9,863 nucleotides of DNA, from contig JBEGTT010000256.1 of NCBI GenBank assembly GCA_041179245.1, positions 1 through 9,863 on the forward strand. Direction: 5' to 3'. How positions within the stretch are numbered: the stretch's first letter is position 1; each line of letters begins with the position of its first letter. Source of the DNA: JBEGTT01 sp041179245 (lineage in GTDB: Bacteria; Pseudomonadota; Gammaproteobacteria; Burkholderiales; Rhodocyclaceae). The position numbers and the translations under genes are program-made. The notes under the pieces were generated by a model. It was not told where the DNA came from. It did not search any database and saw nothing but the letters and a program-made list of their open reading frames with translations. Below are positions 1 through 6,411 of the stretch, one piece after another.

Positions 1-91
1 TAGGCACAAGATTGCGACAGCTCTAACTTGGTCAATTTGCACTGCAAGGCCATTCAAGCCACAGGCTGCGAAACCCGACGCAGGGTCAAGG

Positions 92-403
92 ATGGCAAAT
101 GAGCAACTCGCAATTTATTCGTCTATCAACCTAATTATGCACGTGGTTGAGGAGCGACTTCAAAGCCTCCCAAACGAGATTTCCAAACTTGATAATGTGG
201 AATTTGAGTTTCCAGAGGCACAGGATGGTGACTATGTAATGCACATGTCGAAGGCGCTGCATCAAGGCAAGAAAAAAACTGTCTTTGATCCATACCTAAT
301 GGCAAATACTTATTTTTTGTTGGAGTCACAACATCTAAATAAGTGCGGAGTTACCAAACTACCACCAGTTCCCTCGGTTCTGGAAAAATCGGAAAACGAT
401 TAG
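92..403 (+). CDS. Hypothetical protein, 103 aa, ahead of the lysis block
   Basis: I do not recognise this protein. It has no signal peptide, membrane segment or cysteine motif; it is mixed acidic and hydrophobic, and its C-terminal tail (about residues 85-103) is rich in proline and charged residues. The ATG at 92 is preceded by AGGG at 82-85 with a 6-base gap, a good ribosome binding site. However, the frame is open back to the left edge of the window, so a start further upstream cannot be excluded. A strong terminator follows the stop codon directly, so the gene is probably the last of an upstream unit and not part of the lysis operon. In Mu this place, just before the lysozyme, is near the late activator gene C; this product does not look like the Mor/C family. 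Function unknown. Confidence 0.6.
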   Translation: MANEQLAIYSSINLIMHVVEERLQSLPNEISKLDNVEFEFPEAQDGDYVMHMSKALHQGKKKTVFDPYLMANTYFLLESQHLNKCGVTKLPPVPSVLEKSEND

Positions 404-408
404 CTTCT

Positions 409-436
409 AGCCCCGCAAACGCGGGGCTTCTTCTTT
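409..436 (+). terminator. Rho-independent terminator after the first gene
   Basis: An 8-bp perfect stem (AGCCCCGC / GCGGGGCT, 409-416 and 421-428) with an AAAC loop is followed by the T-rich run TTCTTCTTT. It starts five bases after the stop codon at 401-403. The opposite strand has no T-run, so it works rightward only. It separates the first gene from the lysis block, which therefore needs its own promoter between about 437 and 490. Confidence 0.85.
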
Positions 437-474
437 GTACCCGCCGAACTCCTTCCCCTGATTGACCTGTAAGC

Positions 475-505
475 CATGCCGGTAACCTTCCGGCATGAGC
501 ATTGA
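475..505 (+). promoter_or_regulatory. Perfect inverted repeat over the lysozyme start, with a 9-codon upstream ORF
   Basis: CATGCCGG (475-482) and CCGGCATG (490-497) form a perfect 8-bp stem with a 7-base loop. The ATG of the lysozyme (495-497) is the end of the right arm, so in the mRNA it would be base-paired. The left arm carries another ATG (476), which opens a 9-codon frame ending at TGA 503-505, across the lysozyme start. Neither ATG has a clear Shine-Dalgarno sequence. The dyad could be an RNA switch limiting lysozyme synthesis or a DNA operator for a late activator. The repeat is directly visible; its role is inferred. Confidence 0.5.
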
Positions 506-1010
506 TACAGAAAACTCCTCCCCCCGCCTTGGCGTTGCAGCCCTGTTTTTATCAGCGGCTGGCCTCGTTGGCATCGCGCTAAACGAAGGCTACTCAGACA
601 AGGCCATCATTCCCGTTGCCGGCGATGTTGCAACTATCGGCTTTGGTTCTACCGATGGCGTCAAACTCGGTGATCGCATCACTCCCCCCAAAGCACTGGC
701 CAGAGCGTTAACAGACGTTGAAAAGTTTGAGGGCGCGTTAAAGAAGTGCATCAAGGTGCCACTGCACCAGCATGAATACGATGCCTACGTGGACCTGTCC
801 TACAACATTGGCGCTGGTGCCTTTTGTGGCTCAACGTTGGTCAAAAAGGTCAATGCCTACGACTACACCGGAGCCTGCAACGCCGTCCTAAATTGGCGCT
901 ACTACCAAGGGAGCGATTGCAGCCTTCCGGCCAATAAAGCCCTGTGTGGCGGCTTGTGGGTTCGTCGCCAAAAGACTGCTGCAGATTGCCTTGGGGAGAG
1001 CCATAAATGA
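495..1010 (+). CDS. Phage lysozyme (GH24 endolysin), SAR type
   Basis: Muralytic enzyme that cuts the glycan strands of peptidoglycan at lysis. Residues 12-29 form a weakly hydrophobic, Ala/Gly-rich segment without a cleavage site, as in signal-anchor-release endolysins that reach the periplasm through Sec and stay membrane-tethered until activated. The catalytic Glu is probably E31 (in LNEGYSD), and TIGFGST at 47-53 is the conserved strand after it. The Asp expected nine residues after the Glu in T4 and P21 lysozymes is a proline here (P40); D44 is the nearest candidate. Six cysteines (85, 111, 128, 142, 151, 165) could form disulfides in the periplasm. The 171-residue length is normal. The ATG at 495 is the only good start, because TAA at 483-485 closes the frame upstream. 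It overlaps Rz by 4 bases (ATGA). It corresponds in position to the Mu lysozyme. Confidence 0.9.
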   Translation: MSIDTENSSPRLGVAALFLSAAGLVGIALNEGYSDKAIIPVAGDVATIGFGSTDGVKLGDRITPPKALARALTDVEKFEGALKKCIKVPLHQHEYDAYVDLSYNIGAGAFCGSTLVKKVNAYDYTGACNAVLNWRYYQGSDCSLPANKALCGGLWVRRQKTAADCLGESHK

Positions 1011-1525
1011 TCCCCCAAACCATCAAAGACGGAATCAAGGATGCCGGCCTGATCTTATTAGCGGCGCTGGGTTTTATCACCGGCTGGACTGCTGAGAGTT
1101 GGCGCAGTGAAGCACAAATCAGCACGCTCAAATCTACTTACGCGAACAGCCAAAGAGTTGCATCTGAGCAGTCAGTAAAGCGGCTGGACGAAGCCAATCA
1201 ACGTGCGGATATCGCATTGGCTGCGCTTCAAAACCGCGAACAGGTTTTTCTACAACTTACCCAGGAAAAAGATCGTGAACTCCGTCGCCTTACTACTGGC
1301 AGTCGTTGCCTCGGTAGTGCTGCTGTTCGGGTGCTCAACAGCACCAGCACAAACCAGCCTTTACCCATGCCCGAAGCCACCAGCCAGCCTGTATCAACCG
1401 ATACCGCCTTTGCCACCGATACCGATGTCGGGATCTGGATCAATAACACCCAGCAAGCCTACGAATCCTGCCGAGGTCGCATCCAAGCAATAGCAGACTA
1501 CTTCGCGGGGGAGGCTAAACGGTGA
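1007..1525 (+). CDS. Rz-like inner-membrane spanin subunit
   Basis: Likely i-spanin, which with Rz1 bridges the periplasm and fuses inner and outer membrane in the last step of lysis. Residues about 12-27 are a single N-terminal membrane segment (LILLAALGFITGW), followed by a long charged, Ala/Gln-rich helix (about 30-95) suited to a periplasmic coiled coil. The C-terminal third is Thr/Ser/Pro-rich and then becomes helical again. The 172-residue length fits the family. The ATG overlaps the lysozyme stop as ATGA. The Rz1 gene is nested in another frame, which supports the assignment more strongly than sequence similarity does, since Rz proteins diverge quickly. Its own stop overlaps the GTG of the next gene. 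Confidence 0.8.
   Translation: MIPQTIKDGIKDAGLILLAALGFITGWTAESWRSEAQISTLKSTYANSQRVASEQSVKRLDEANQRADIALAALQNREQVFLQLTQEKDRELRRLTTGSRCLGSAAVRVLNSTSTNQPLPMPEATSQPVSTDTAFATDTDVGIWINNTQQAYESCRGRIQAIADYFAGEAKR
1275..1493 (+). CDS. Rz1-like outer-membrane spanin lipoprotein, nested in Rz
   Basis: Partner of Rz, anchored by lipid in the outer membrane. Read in the +1 frame wholly inside Rz, it has a hydrophobic stretch ending in the lipobox LFGC (Cys at 1332-1334), then a short proline-rich domain (CPKPPASLYQPIPPLPPIP), the hallmark of Rz1. I chose GTG 1275 (72 aa, lipid Cys at residue 20) because AGGAA at 1263-1267 lies 7 bases upstream. A second possible start is GTG 1203, giving 96 aa; it adds a basic N-terminus (including RKK), which signal peptides usually have and the shorter form lacks, but its ribosome binding site is poor. 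The start is therefore uncertain; the identity is not. Confidence 0.8.
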   Translation: MNSVALLLAVVASVVLLFGCSTAPAQTSLYPCPKPPASLYQPIPPLPPIPMSGSGSITPSKPTNPAEVASKQ

Positions 1526-1758
1526 CCGATGTTTTTGATCGCGCCCAAGAGCGTGAACTAGAAATGCGCCAGGACGCACTGGCCGAACATTCCCGTAAGG
1601 CACAGCCAATGGCAGGTGATAGCGCCATTGACTGCGCTATGTGCGGGGAGCCTATCGGCGATGAACGCCGAGCTGCGCTTCCTGGAGTGACGACTTGCAT
1701 TGAGTGCCAACGCGACATCGAGCGGTCAGGAATGTGGGACTGGGGGATGAGCGAATAA
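1522..1758 (+). CDS. TraR/DksA-type C4 zinc finger protein
   Basis: Small (78 aa) phage member of the TraR/DksA family. An N-terminal helical part carries DxxxA-like acidic and arginine residues (about 3-25). It is followed by the zinc finger C38-x2-C41-x17-C59-x2-C62 with the typical GEPIGDERRAALPG segment between the cysteine pairs. Relatives such as F-plasmid TraR bind in the secondary channel of RNA polymerase and shift promoter choice; whether this one does is inference. The start is GTG 1522, overlapping the Rz stop as GTGA; no better ATG exists in frame before the zinc finger. Zinc finger proteins of this type are common beside the spanin genes of Mu-like phages. Confidence 0.85.
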   Translation: MTDVFDRAQERELEMRQDALAEHSRKAQPMAGDSAIDCAMCGEPIGDERRAALPGVTTCIECQRDIERSGMWDWGMSE

Positions 1759-2084
1759 TGGAATCAAACAGCATGCTACTAGTCGGCAATTTGCTGGCAA
1801 CGATGATCAACATCGGCTGGTCTGTATTGGAAAAACGCGGTGACAAAACGCAATCCCAAATGAAAGAACTCGCCAAGCGTGTTGAGGATTTAGACCGAGA
1901 CATGATCGCTTTGCAGACATCTTCAGACGCTGCTTTAACGCATGACGATCTATCAAAGGTTTATGAAACGATCAAAAAAACAGACGAAAAACTAAATACC
2001 TTGATCGGTGAAAACAGGACTCAAAGCGACACGCTACGCCTTATCCAAAATCACATCGTACACAAAGGGTTGAGCCATGACTGA
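1758..2084 (+). CDS. DUF2730-like membrane-anchored coiled-coil protein
   Basis: 108 residues: an N-terminal membrane segment at about 6-23 (MLLVGNLLATMINIGWSV), then a long heptad-like helix with many charged residues (about 25-100). This layout and its place between the TraR-like gene and the terminase genes match the DUF2730 proteins of Mu-like phages; the exact function of that family is not known to me. I start it at ATG 1758, which overlaps the previous stop (TAATG), and not at the upstream start at 1704, which would add a basic, non-conserved-looking leader overlapping the zinc finger gene. It overlaps the next gene by 8 bases. Confidence 0.7.
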   Translation: MESNSMLLVGNLLATMINIGWSVLEKRGDKTQSQMKELAKRVEDLDRDMIALQTSSDAALTHDDLSKVYETIKKTDEKLNTLIGENRTQSDTLRLIQNHIVHKGLSHD

Positions 2085-2331
2085 GCAAGACAAAAGACGC
2101 CGCAACTCGTTGTTGTGCACTCTGGCCTACCACGGGGGGAACTCGGTTGCCCGCGTTCTGCGTACTGAACTTGAAGAAGTGCACGGGGTTGCAGTCACGC
2201 TAGACAAAGTACGAGCTGATCTGCGGGTACTTGCTGACATTGGTGCTCTTCGTTACGAAGATGATGGCGACCTCGTACAGATTACAGCTGAAGGGCGTGA
2301 GCATGCCCAGCAACTGAGAAAGCTTTTTTGA
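2077..2331 (+). CDS. Small winged-helix phage protein, VpaChn25_0724-like
   Basis: 84 residues with a winged-helix feel: a basic N-terminal helix (DKRRRNSLLCTLAYHGG), a middle helix pair ending in VTLDKVRADLRVLADIGAL (the likely recognition helix), and a beta-hairpin wing (about 60-72). It resembles the small phage proteins named VpaChn25_0724, found just before the small terminase in Mu-like phages. A DNA-binding role in packaging or late transcription is plausible but not shown. The ATG lies 8 bases inside the previous gene and the TGA overlaps the next ATG (TGATG), so translation is probably coupled on both sides. Confidence 0.65.
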   Translation: MTEQDKRRRNSLLCTLAYHGGNSVARVLRTELEEVHGVAVTLDKVRADLRVLADIGALRYEDDGDLVQITAEGREHAQQLRKLF

Positions 2332-2840
2332 TGGCTCATCCACCCGAAAAGCGCATGGAATTGAGAACCGCCTACATAGGCGGTTTGCCACTTGAAGCTG
2401 CCGCCGACAAGGTCGGTGTGCCTTATGCCACGGCTCGTAACTGGTTTCGGTCTGCCCGTGAGGATGGGGATGATTGGGACAAATTCCGGGCAGCCAGTCT
2501 GATCGTAGCCGGTGGAGGCATTGAGCAGGCAATGGGCCGAATCATCGCCGCTGGCCTGATGCGGTGTGAAGCGTTAATCGACGTTCTCAACGATCCTGAT
2601 CCAGAAAAGCAGATACCGCCCACCGAGGCCGTTAAGGCGATGGCCACACTGGGTGACACCGTGGCCAAACTCCGAGCCAGCGGAAAAACCCTCATGCCAG
2701 AGGCCGATAAGCTGGGCATCGCAATGGACGTGCTCAAGCGTCTGTCCGCCTATATCCAAGAAAACAATCCCCAGCAGGCAGCTGCGTTTGCTGAGTTGCT
2801 GCCAATGTTTGGCCAAGAATTAGCGAGGGCATATGGCTAA
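2331..2840 (+). CDS. DUF1804 family protein, probable small terminase subunit
   Basis: 169 residues. It opens with MAHPPEKRMELRTAY and then a helix-turn-helix (about 16-42, LPLEAAADKVGVPYATARNW), followed by EDGDDWDKFRAA; these are hallmarks of DUF1804 proteins of Mu-like phages. The rest is helical (about 60-165), suited to oligomerisation. Its place two genes before the large terminase, together with the HTH, suggests the DNA-recognising small terminase; this role is inferred from context. I chose ATG 2331, which overlaps the previous TGA, rather than the TTG one codon earlier. It overlaps the following gene by 8 bases. Confidence 0.8.
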   Translation: MAHPPEKRMELRTAYIGGLPLEAAADKVGVPYATARNWFRSAREDGDDWDKFRAASLIVAGGGIEQAMGRIIAAGLMRCEALIDVLNDPDPEKQIPPTEAVKAMATLGDTVAKLRASGKTLMPEADKLGIAMDVLKRLSAYIQENNPQQAAAFAELLPMFGQELARAYG

Positions 2841-3066
2841 GTTTTCTGCTGCAACAGATCACGCTTTGAGCGTTATCGCACATGTTTCAATGGCCCAAGG
2901 CATGACAAAGAACGTTAAGGGAATGGATGGTTTTGCTGAGTTTTATAAAAAACAGATGCCCCCAAAAGACAAGGAGGTTATGCGTCGATTTGAAGCGTTT
3001 TGCCAGAAGGCGCACGTAGATCTATCTAAGATGCTCCAACAAGAGTTGCAGAGCGATGGCCAGTAA
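2833..3066 (+). CDS. Hypothetical 77-aa protein between terminase subunits
   Basis: Not recognised. It is a small basic protein, predicted helical: a hydrophobic N-terminal helix (about 8-22), a short lysine- and glycine-rich link, then an amphipathic C-terminal part rich in Lys, Glu and Gln. There is one cysteine and no motif. It overlaps DUF1804 by 8 bases and the large terminase by 11, so it is almost certainly translated and coupled to both. Its position suggests a packaging accessory, but nothing in the sequence proves it. The ATG at 2833 is the only start that uses the whole frame. Confidence 0.65.
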   Translation: MAKFSAATDHALSVIAHVSMAQGMTKNVKGMDGFAEFYKKQMPPKDKEVMRRFEAFCQKAHVDLSKMLQQELQSDGQ

Positions 3067-4837
3067 CCAGACCTCAGAGAAAGACTTCCTTGATGAGTTA
3101 GAGGAAATATCCCGTGCAGCCCGTGCTTCAGCTGAAGCTGCTGCGATTGGTCTAGACCCGTCACCAGCTGCGCGAGCAGAACGCCGGAAGCGTGTTTTAT
3201 TGGATGGTGACTTTGAGTTCTTCGCATACACATACCTCAAGCACCACATTCGCCCACCCGCATCAAACTTTCACAGGCACTTCTTTACCCGCTTCCCCCA
3301 GCTACTGGATCAACCAGGGGGCGCTAAGGAATGGTGGATTGCCCCACGAGGCGAAGCAAAGTCTTCACTGACTACGAAGGTTGGCCCGGTTTATTGCGCT
3401 GTGCGTGCCTTGCTACAGAAGGAAAGCATCCGTAACGAAATTAGCTGGCCAGCGATTACGCCACTTCCTTACTTTATCGACTACATCACCATGCTGGGGG
3501 CTGAAACTAAGCTCCCAACCAAGCTGCTTGAAGTCGTTAAAGCCGAGCTGTGTTTTAACGCGGCATTGGCCTTGGATTTCCCCGAAGTTTGCGGCCCAAC
3601 CAAAAATTGGAAGATCGGTGAGTTCACTACCAAGTCGGGTGTGAAGATGGAAGCCTTCGGCGCTGAGCAAGCGATCCGGGGGACATTCCACGGGGCAAGC
3701 CGTCCTAAGCTGTTGCTGGGTGATGATCTGATCACCGACAAGGAAGCCAAAAGCCCAACCATGCGTAATGATCGCTGGGAATGGCTAGAGAAGGCAGTCG
3801 ACTTCCTTGGGCCACCCGATGGGTCAGTGAAGTTCGTTGGTGTCGGTACCATCTTGAACAAGGACGATCCGATCAGCCGGGCCAAGGCCGCAATCGGTCA
3901 CTTGGTGCATCATTTCCGCGCCATCGAGCGTCTGCCAGATCATATGGACCTATGGGCAGAGTGTCAGGAAATCATGCTCAATGAAGATAAGCCTGCCGAG
4001 GTTGAAGCTGCCAACCGTGGCGAGGTTCTGACCGATAAGCAGCTGCCATCTTTCCTGTTCTATCTGGAACACAAATCAGACATGGATGCAGGCGCTGAAA
4101 TATCGTGGCCAGCAGTCCGTAGCTTGTTTTGGCTGATGCGCCAACGTGCCAAAAATGCCCGTGCGTTCGGTACCGAAATGCAAGGTGATCCACGTAGTGA
4201 CGAAGATAAGGTGTTTGCGCCTGTGCAGTTCTACGTTTCGCGCTTGCATCATTTCGTGATGTTCGGTGCCTGTGACCCTTCGATGGGCAAAGGCGAAAAG
4301 TCTGACCCTTCAGCACTAACCGCAGGGGCATGGGATCGTGATCGTCAACGCCTGCATGTCGAATCATCAGTGATCAAACGTCGCGTGCCGTCAAAGCTGG
4401 AATCGGATTTGATTGAGTTCCAGCGTGAATTTAATTGTCTGGCCATCGCCTTTGAGAATAACAACGCCTACGAGCATAGCCGTCAAACCTTCGTTACCAA
4501 TGGCCTTCGCAAAGGTGTAGCGCTACCCCTGATTGGTTTAACGGAAACCGTTGATCAAGAGGTGCGTATTGATGGGCTTGAACCTTACGTCACCGATGCT
4601 TTTGAACCTCGCATTCTGTTTAACCCAGCACTGACCCAGCTACTAGCCGAGTTAGATGCTTGGCCAGAAAAACAAACCAACCACCACTTTGATGGCCTGT
4701 GTTCGCTCTATCTGCTGTGGAAACTAGCCAGTACCCGTGGTGGCAGCATCGGGGCCATGTCGGGCTTCCAATCAATTCCCCGCCGTCCGTCAGGTAGTAG
4801 CGATGACAACTTCGGCGGATCTCGGAGAATGATGTAA
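3056..4837 (+). CDS. Large terminase subunit (Mu gp28-like)
   Basis: DNA-packaging motor and headful nuclease, 593 aa, full length. The ATPase half has a degenerate Walker A at 96-104 (APRGEAKSS, lacking the classic GKT but usual for this subfamily) and Walker B at 219-224 (LLLGDD), with FGAEQAIRGTFHGASRP just before it. The C-terminal RNase H-like nuclease half shows the acidic triad in the expected order: D407 in CDPSMGKGEKSD, E467 in IAFENN, and D546 in HHFDGL. The N-terminal 50 residues are acidic and helical and may bind the small subunit. The tail is Gly/Ser-rich. The ATG lies 11 bases inside the previous gene; the stop overlaps the portal ATG (TAATG). No frameshift or missing core residue is seen, so it looks functional. 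Confidence 0.93.
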   Translation: MASNQTSEKDFLDELEEISRAARASAEAAAIGLDPSPAARAERRKRVLLDGDFEFFAYTYLKHHIRPPASNFHRHFFTRFPQLLDQPGGAKEWWIAPRGEAKSSLTTKVGPVYCAVRALLQKESIRNEISWPAITPLPYFIDYITMLGAETKLPTKLLEVVKAELCFNAALALDFPEVCGPTKNWKIGEFTTKSGVKMEAFGAEQAIRGTFHGASRPKLLLGDDLITDKEAKSPTMRNDRWEWLEKAVDFLGPPDGSVKFVGVGTILNKDDPISRAKAAIGHLVHHFRAIERLPDHMDLWAECQEIMLNEDKPAEVEAANRGEVLTDKQLPSFLFYLEHKSDMDAGAEISWPAVRSLFWLMRQRAKNARAFGTEMQGDPRSDEDKVFAPVQFYVSRLHHFVMFGACDPSMGKGEKSDPSALTAGAWDRDRQRLHVESSVIKRRVPSKLESDLIEFQREFNCLAIAFENNNAYEHSRQTFVTNGLRKGVALPLIGLTETVDQEVRIDGLEPYVTDAFEPRILFNPALTQLLAELDAWPEKQTNHHFDGLCSLYLLWKLASTRGGSIGAMSGFQSIPRRPSGSSDDNFGGSRRMM

Positions 4838-6411
4838 TGGGAAAAATCGTAGATCAATGGGGAAAACCCATTGATAGCAAGGTCATCAATGAGCCTCAGA
4901 CGGCAAGTATTTCAAGCCTGCAGAATGAATACCTGACTGCATCACTTGATGGCCTTTCCCCTGCTCGTGTCGCTGCAACTTTGCGGGATGCCGACAACGG
5001 TAACCTAGTCGTACAAAGCCGTCTTTTTTCAGACATGGAAGATCGGGACGCTCATTTGGCTTCTGAGCTGGGCAAGCGTAAATTGGGATTGCTTGGGCTG
5101 GACTGGAACATTGTTCCACCCCGTAACGCGACTGCAGCAGAAAAGGCGCATGCGGAATGGCTTACCGAAGTCTTAACCGATGCCGTCGTCCCCATTGAAG
5201 ATCTTATTCTCGCGTTAATGGATGGTGTTGGGCATGGGTTTGCAGCCACTGAATTGGAGTGGCGCCAAGAAGGTAGCGAACTATTGCCATCGTTTAACCC
5301 GCGCCCACAAGAATGGTTCCAGTTGGATCAGCATCGCCGTGAGATTCGCTTACGTGACATGACGGTGGATGGTGCCAAGCTGGCCAGTTTTGGTTGGTGC
5401 TTCCACACGCACGGAAAGGCCAAAACCGGATACCTCAGCCGGATGGGTATTCACCGGGTTTTGATATGGCCTTTCTTGTATAAGGCATACGCCGTCGGTG
5501 ATTTTGCTGAGTTCTTGGAAACATTTGGTTTGCCGATGATTATCGGCAAGTACTTCACTAGTGCCGGCGACGAAGAAAAAGCTAGCCTGATGCGTGCCGT
5601 CACCGCGCTTGGCCACGATGCACGCGCCATCATGCCTTCCGAGATGGAAATCGAAGTCAAAGAGTGCACTTCTAGTGGCAGTAAATCTTCCCACTTGGAA
5701 ATGGTCGCTTGGGCTGATCGCGCTATTTCAAAGGCCATCCTTGGGCAAACGATGAGCGCAGAAGCTCAATCAACCGGCTTGGGTTCTGGAAATGCCGCGC
5801 TGCATGCTGAAGTTCGCCGGGATATTCTTGTCGCTGATGCCCGTGAAATTGCCGGAACGATCACCCGTGACTTGTTGTATCCGCTGATCGCGTTAAACCG
5901 TGGCAACATCGACGGTCTGCGTCGTTGCCCCCGGATGGTGTTTGATACGGGCGAAGCCGAAGACATCAAGCTGATGGCTGATTCTCTGCCGGCACTGGTC
6001 AATATCGGTATGGAAATCCCCGCCAGTTGGGCACATGACAAGCTACGTATTCCGGTTCGACAAGGTAATGAACCTGTGTTGCAGGTTAAGGCGCAACAGC
6101 CTGCAACGACTGCAACACCAACAGACAACCCCAAAGCCAGTCTAGCGGCGCTGTCCGCTCAATCAGAGCAAATCCCACCAGATGTGCCTTTGGCTGACCA
6201 GTTGGCCATCGCTGCCCAGCCACAAGCAGAAGACTTAATCACCTTCATTACGCAACTGGTGGAAACGTCGACCGATATGGCCAGCCTGCAAAGCGCACTG
6301 ATTAACGCTTATGGTGGCTTGGACACCGAAGAATTAACGCGGCTGATGGCTGCAGCCTTCGCGCTGGCCGAGTTGAAGGGCATGGCTGCTGTGCAGGACG
6401 AAGCCAAGTGA
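4837..6411 (+). CDS. Portal protein, DUF935 family (Mu gp29-like)
   Basis: Dodecameric ring at the capsid vertex through which DNA is pumped. At 524 aa it is close to the roughly 510 aa of Mu gp29. Family landmarks include LFSDMEDRDAHLASELGKRK (about 66-85), LDWNIVPP (about 88-95), GHGFAATELEW (about 129-139), a stretch around FAEFLETFGLPMIIGKY (about 226-242), and LGQTMSAEAQSTGLGSGNAA near 303-322. The last 120 residues are Gln/Ala-rich and less conserved, probably facing the inside of the head. It starts at ATG 4837 on the terminase stop and ends in a 4-base overlap with gpF (GTGA), so the packaging and head genes are coupled. It appears intact. Confidence 0.93.
   Translation: MGKIVDQWGKPIDSKVINEPQTASISSLQNEYLTASLDGLSPARVAATLRDADNGNLVVQSRLFSDMEDRDAHLASELGKRKLGLLGLDWNIVPPRNATAAEKAHAEWLTEVLTDAVVPIEDLILALMDGVGHGFAATELEWRQEGSELLPSFNPRPQEWFQLDQHRREIRLRDMTVDGAKLASFGWCFHTHGKAKTGYLSRMGIHRVLIWPFLYKAYAVGDFAEFLETFGLPMIIGKYFTSAGDEEKASLMRAVTALGHDARAIMPSEMEIEVKECTSSGSKSSHLEMVAWADRAISKAILGQTMSAEAQSTGLGSGNAALHAEVRRDILVADAREIAGTITRDLLYPLIALNRGNIDGLRRCPRMVFDTGEAEDIKLMADSLPALVNIGMEIPASWAHDKLRIPVRQGNEPVLQVKAQQPATTATPTDNPKASLAALSAQSEQIPPDVPLADQLAIAAQPQAEDLITFITQLVETSTDMASLQSALINAYGGLDTEELTRLMAAAFALAELKGMAAVQDEAK

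Noticed and set aside
4..102. Short frame ending in CETRRRVKDGK just before the first gene
   Set aside because: It begins right after an in-frame TAG at 1-3, has only a TTG start candidate without a ribosome binding site, and overlaps the better supported ATG at 92.
462..488. Possible promoter TTGACC with TAACCT before the lysozyme
   Set aside because: The spacing is 15 bases and the -10 matches only 3 of 6; Mu-type late promoters depend on an activator, whose site I cannot identify here.
1228..1449. Minus-strand open frames across the late operon
   Set aside because: They are antisense to well-supported genes, lack ribosome binding sites and show no recognisable domain.
3421..4120. Repeated short peptide EISWPA at two places in the large terminase
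   Set aside because: Only six residues match and the surroundings differ; most likely chance.
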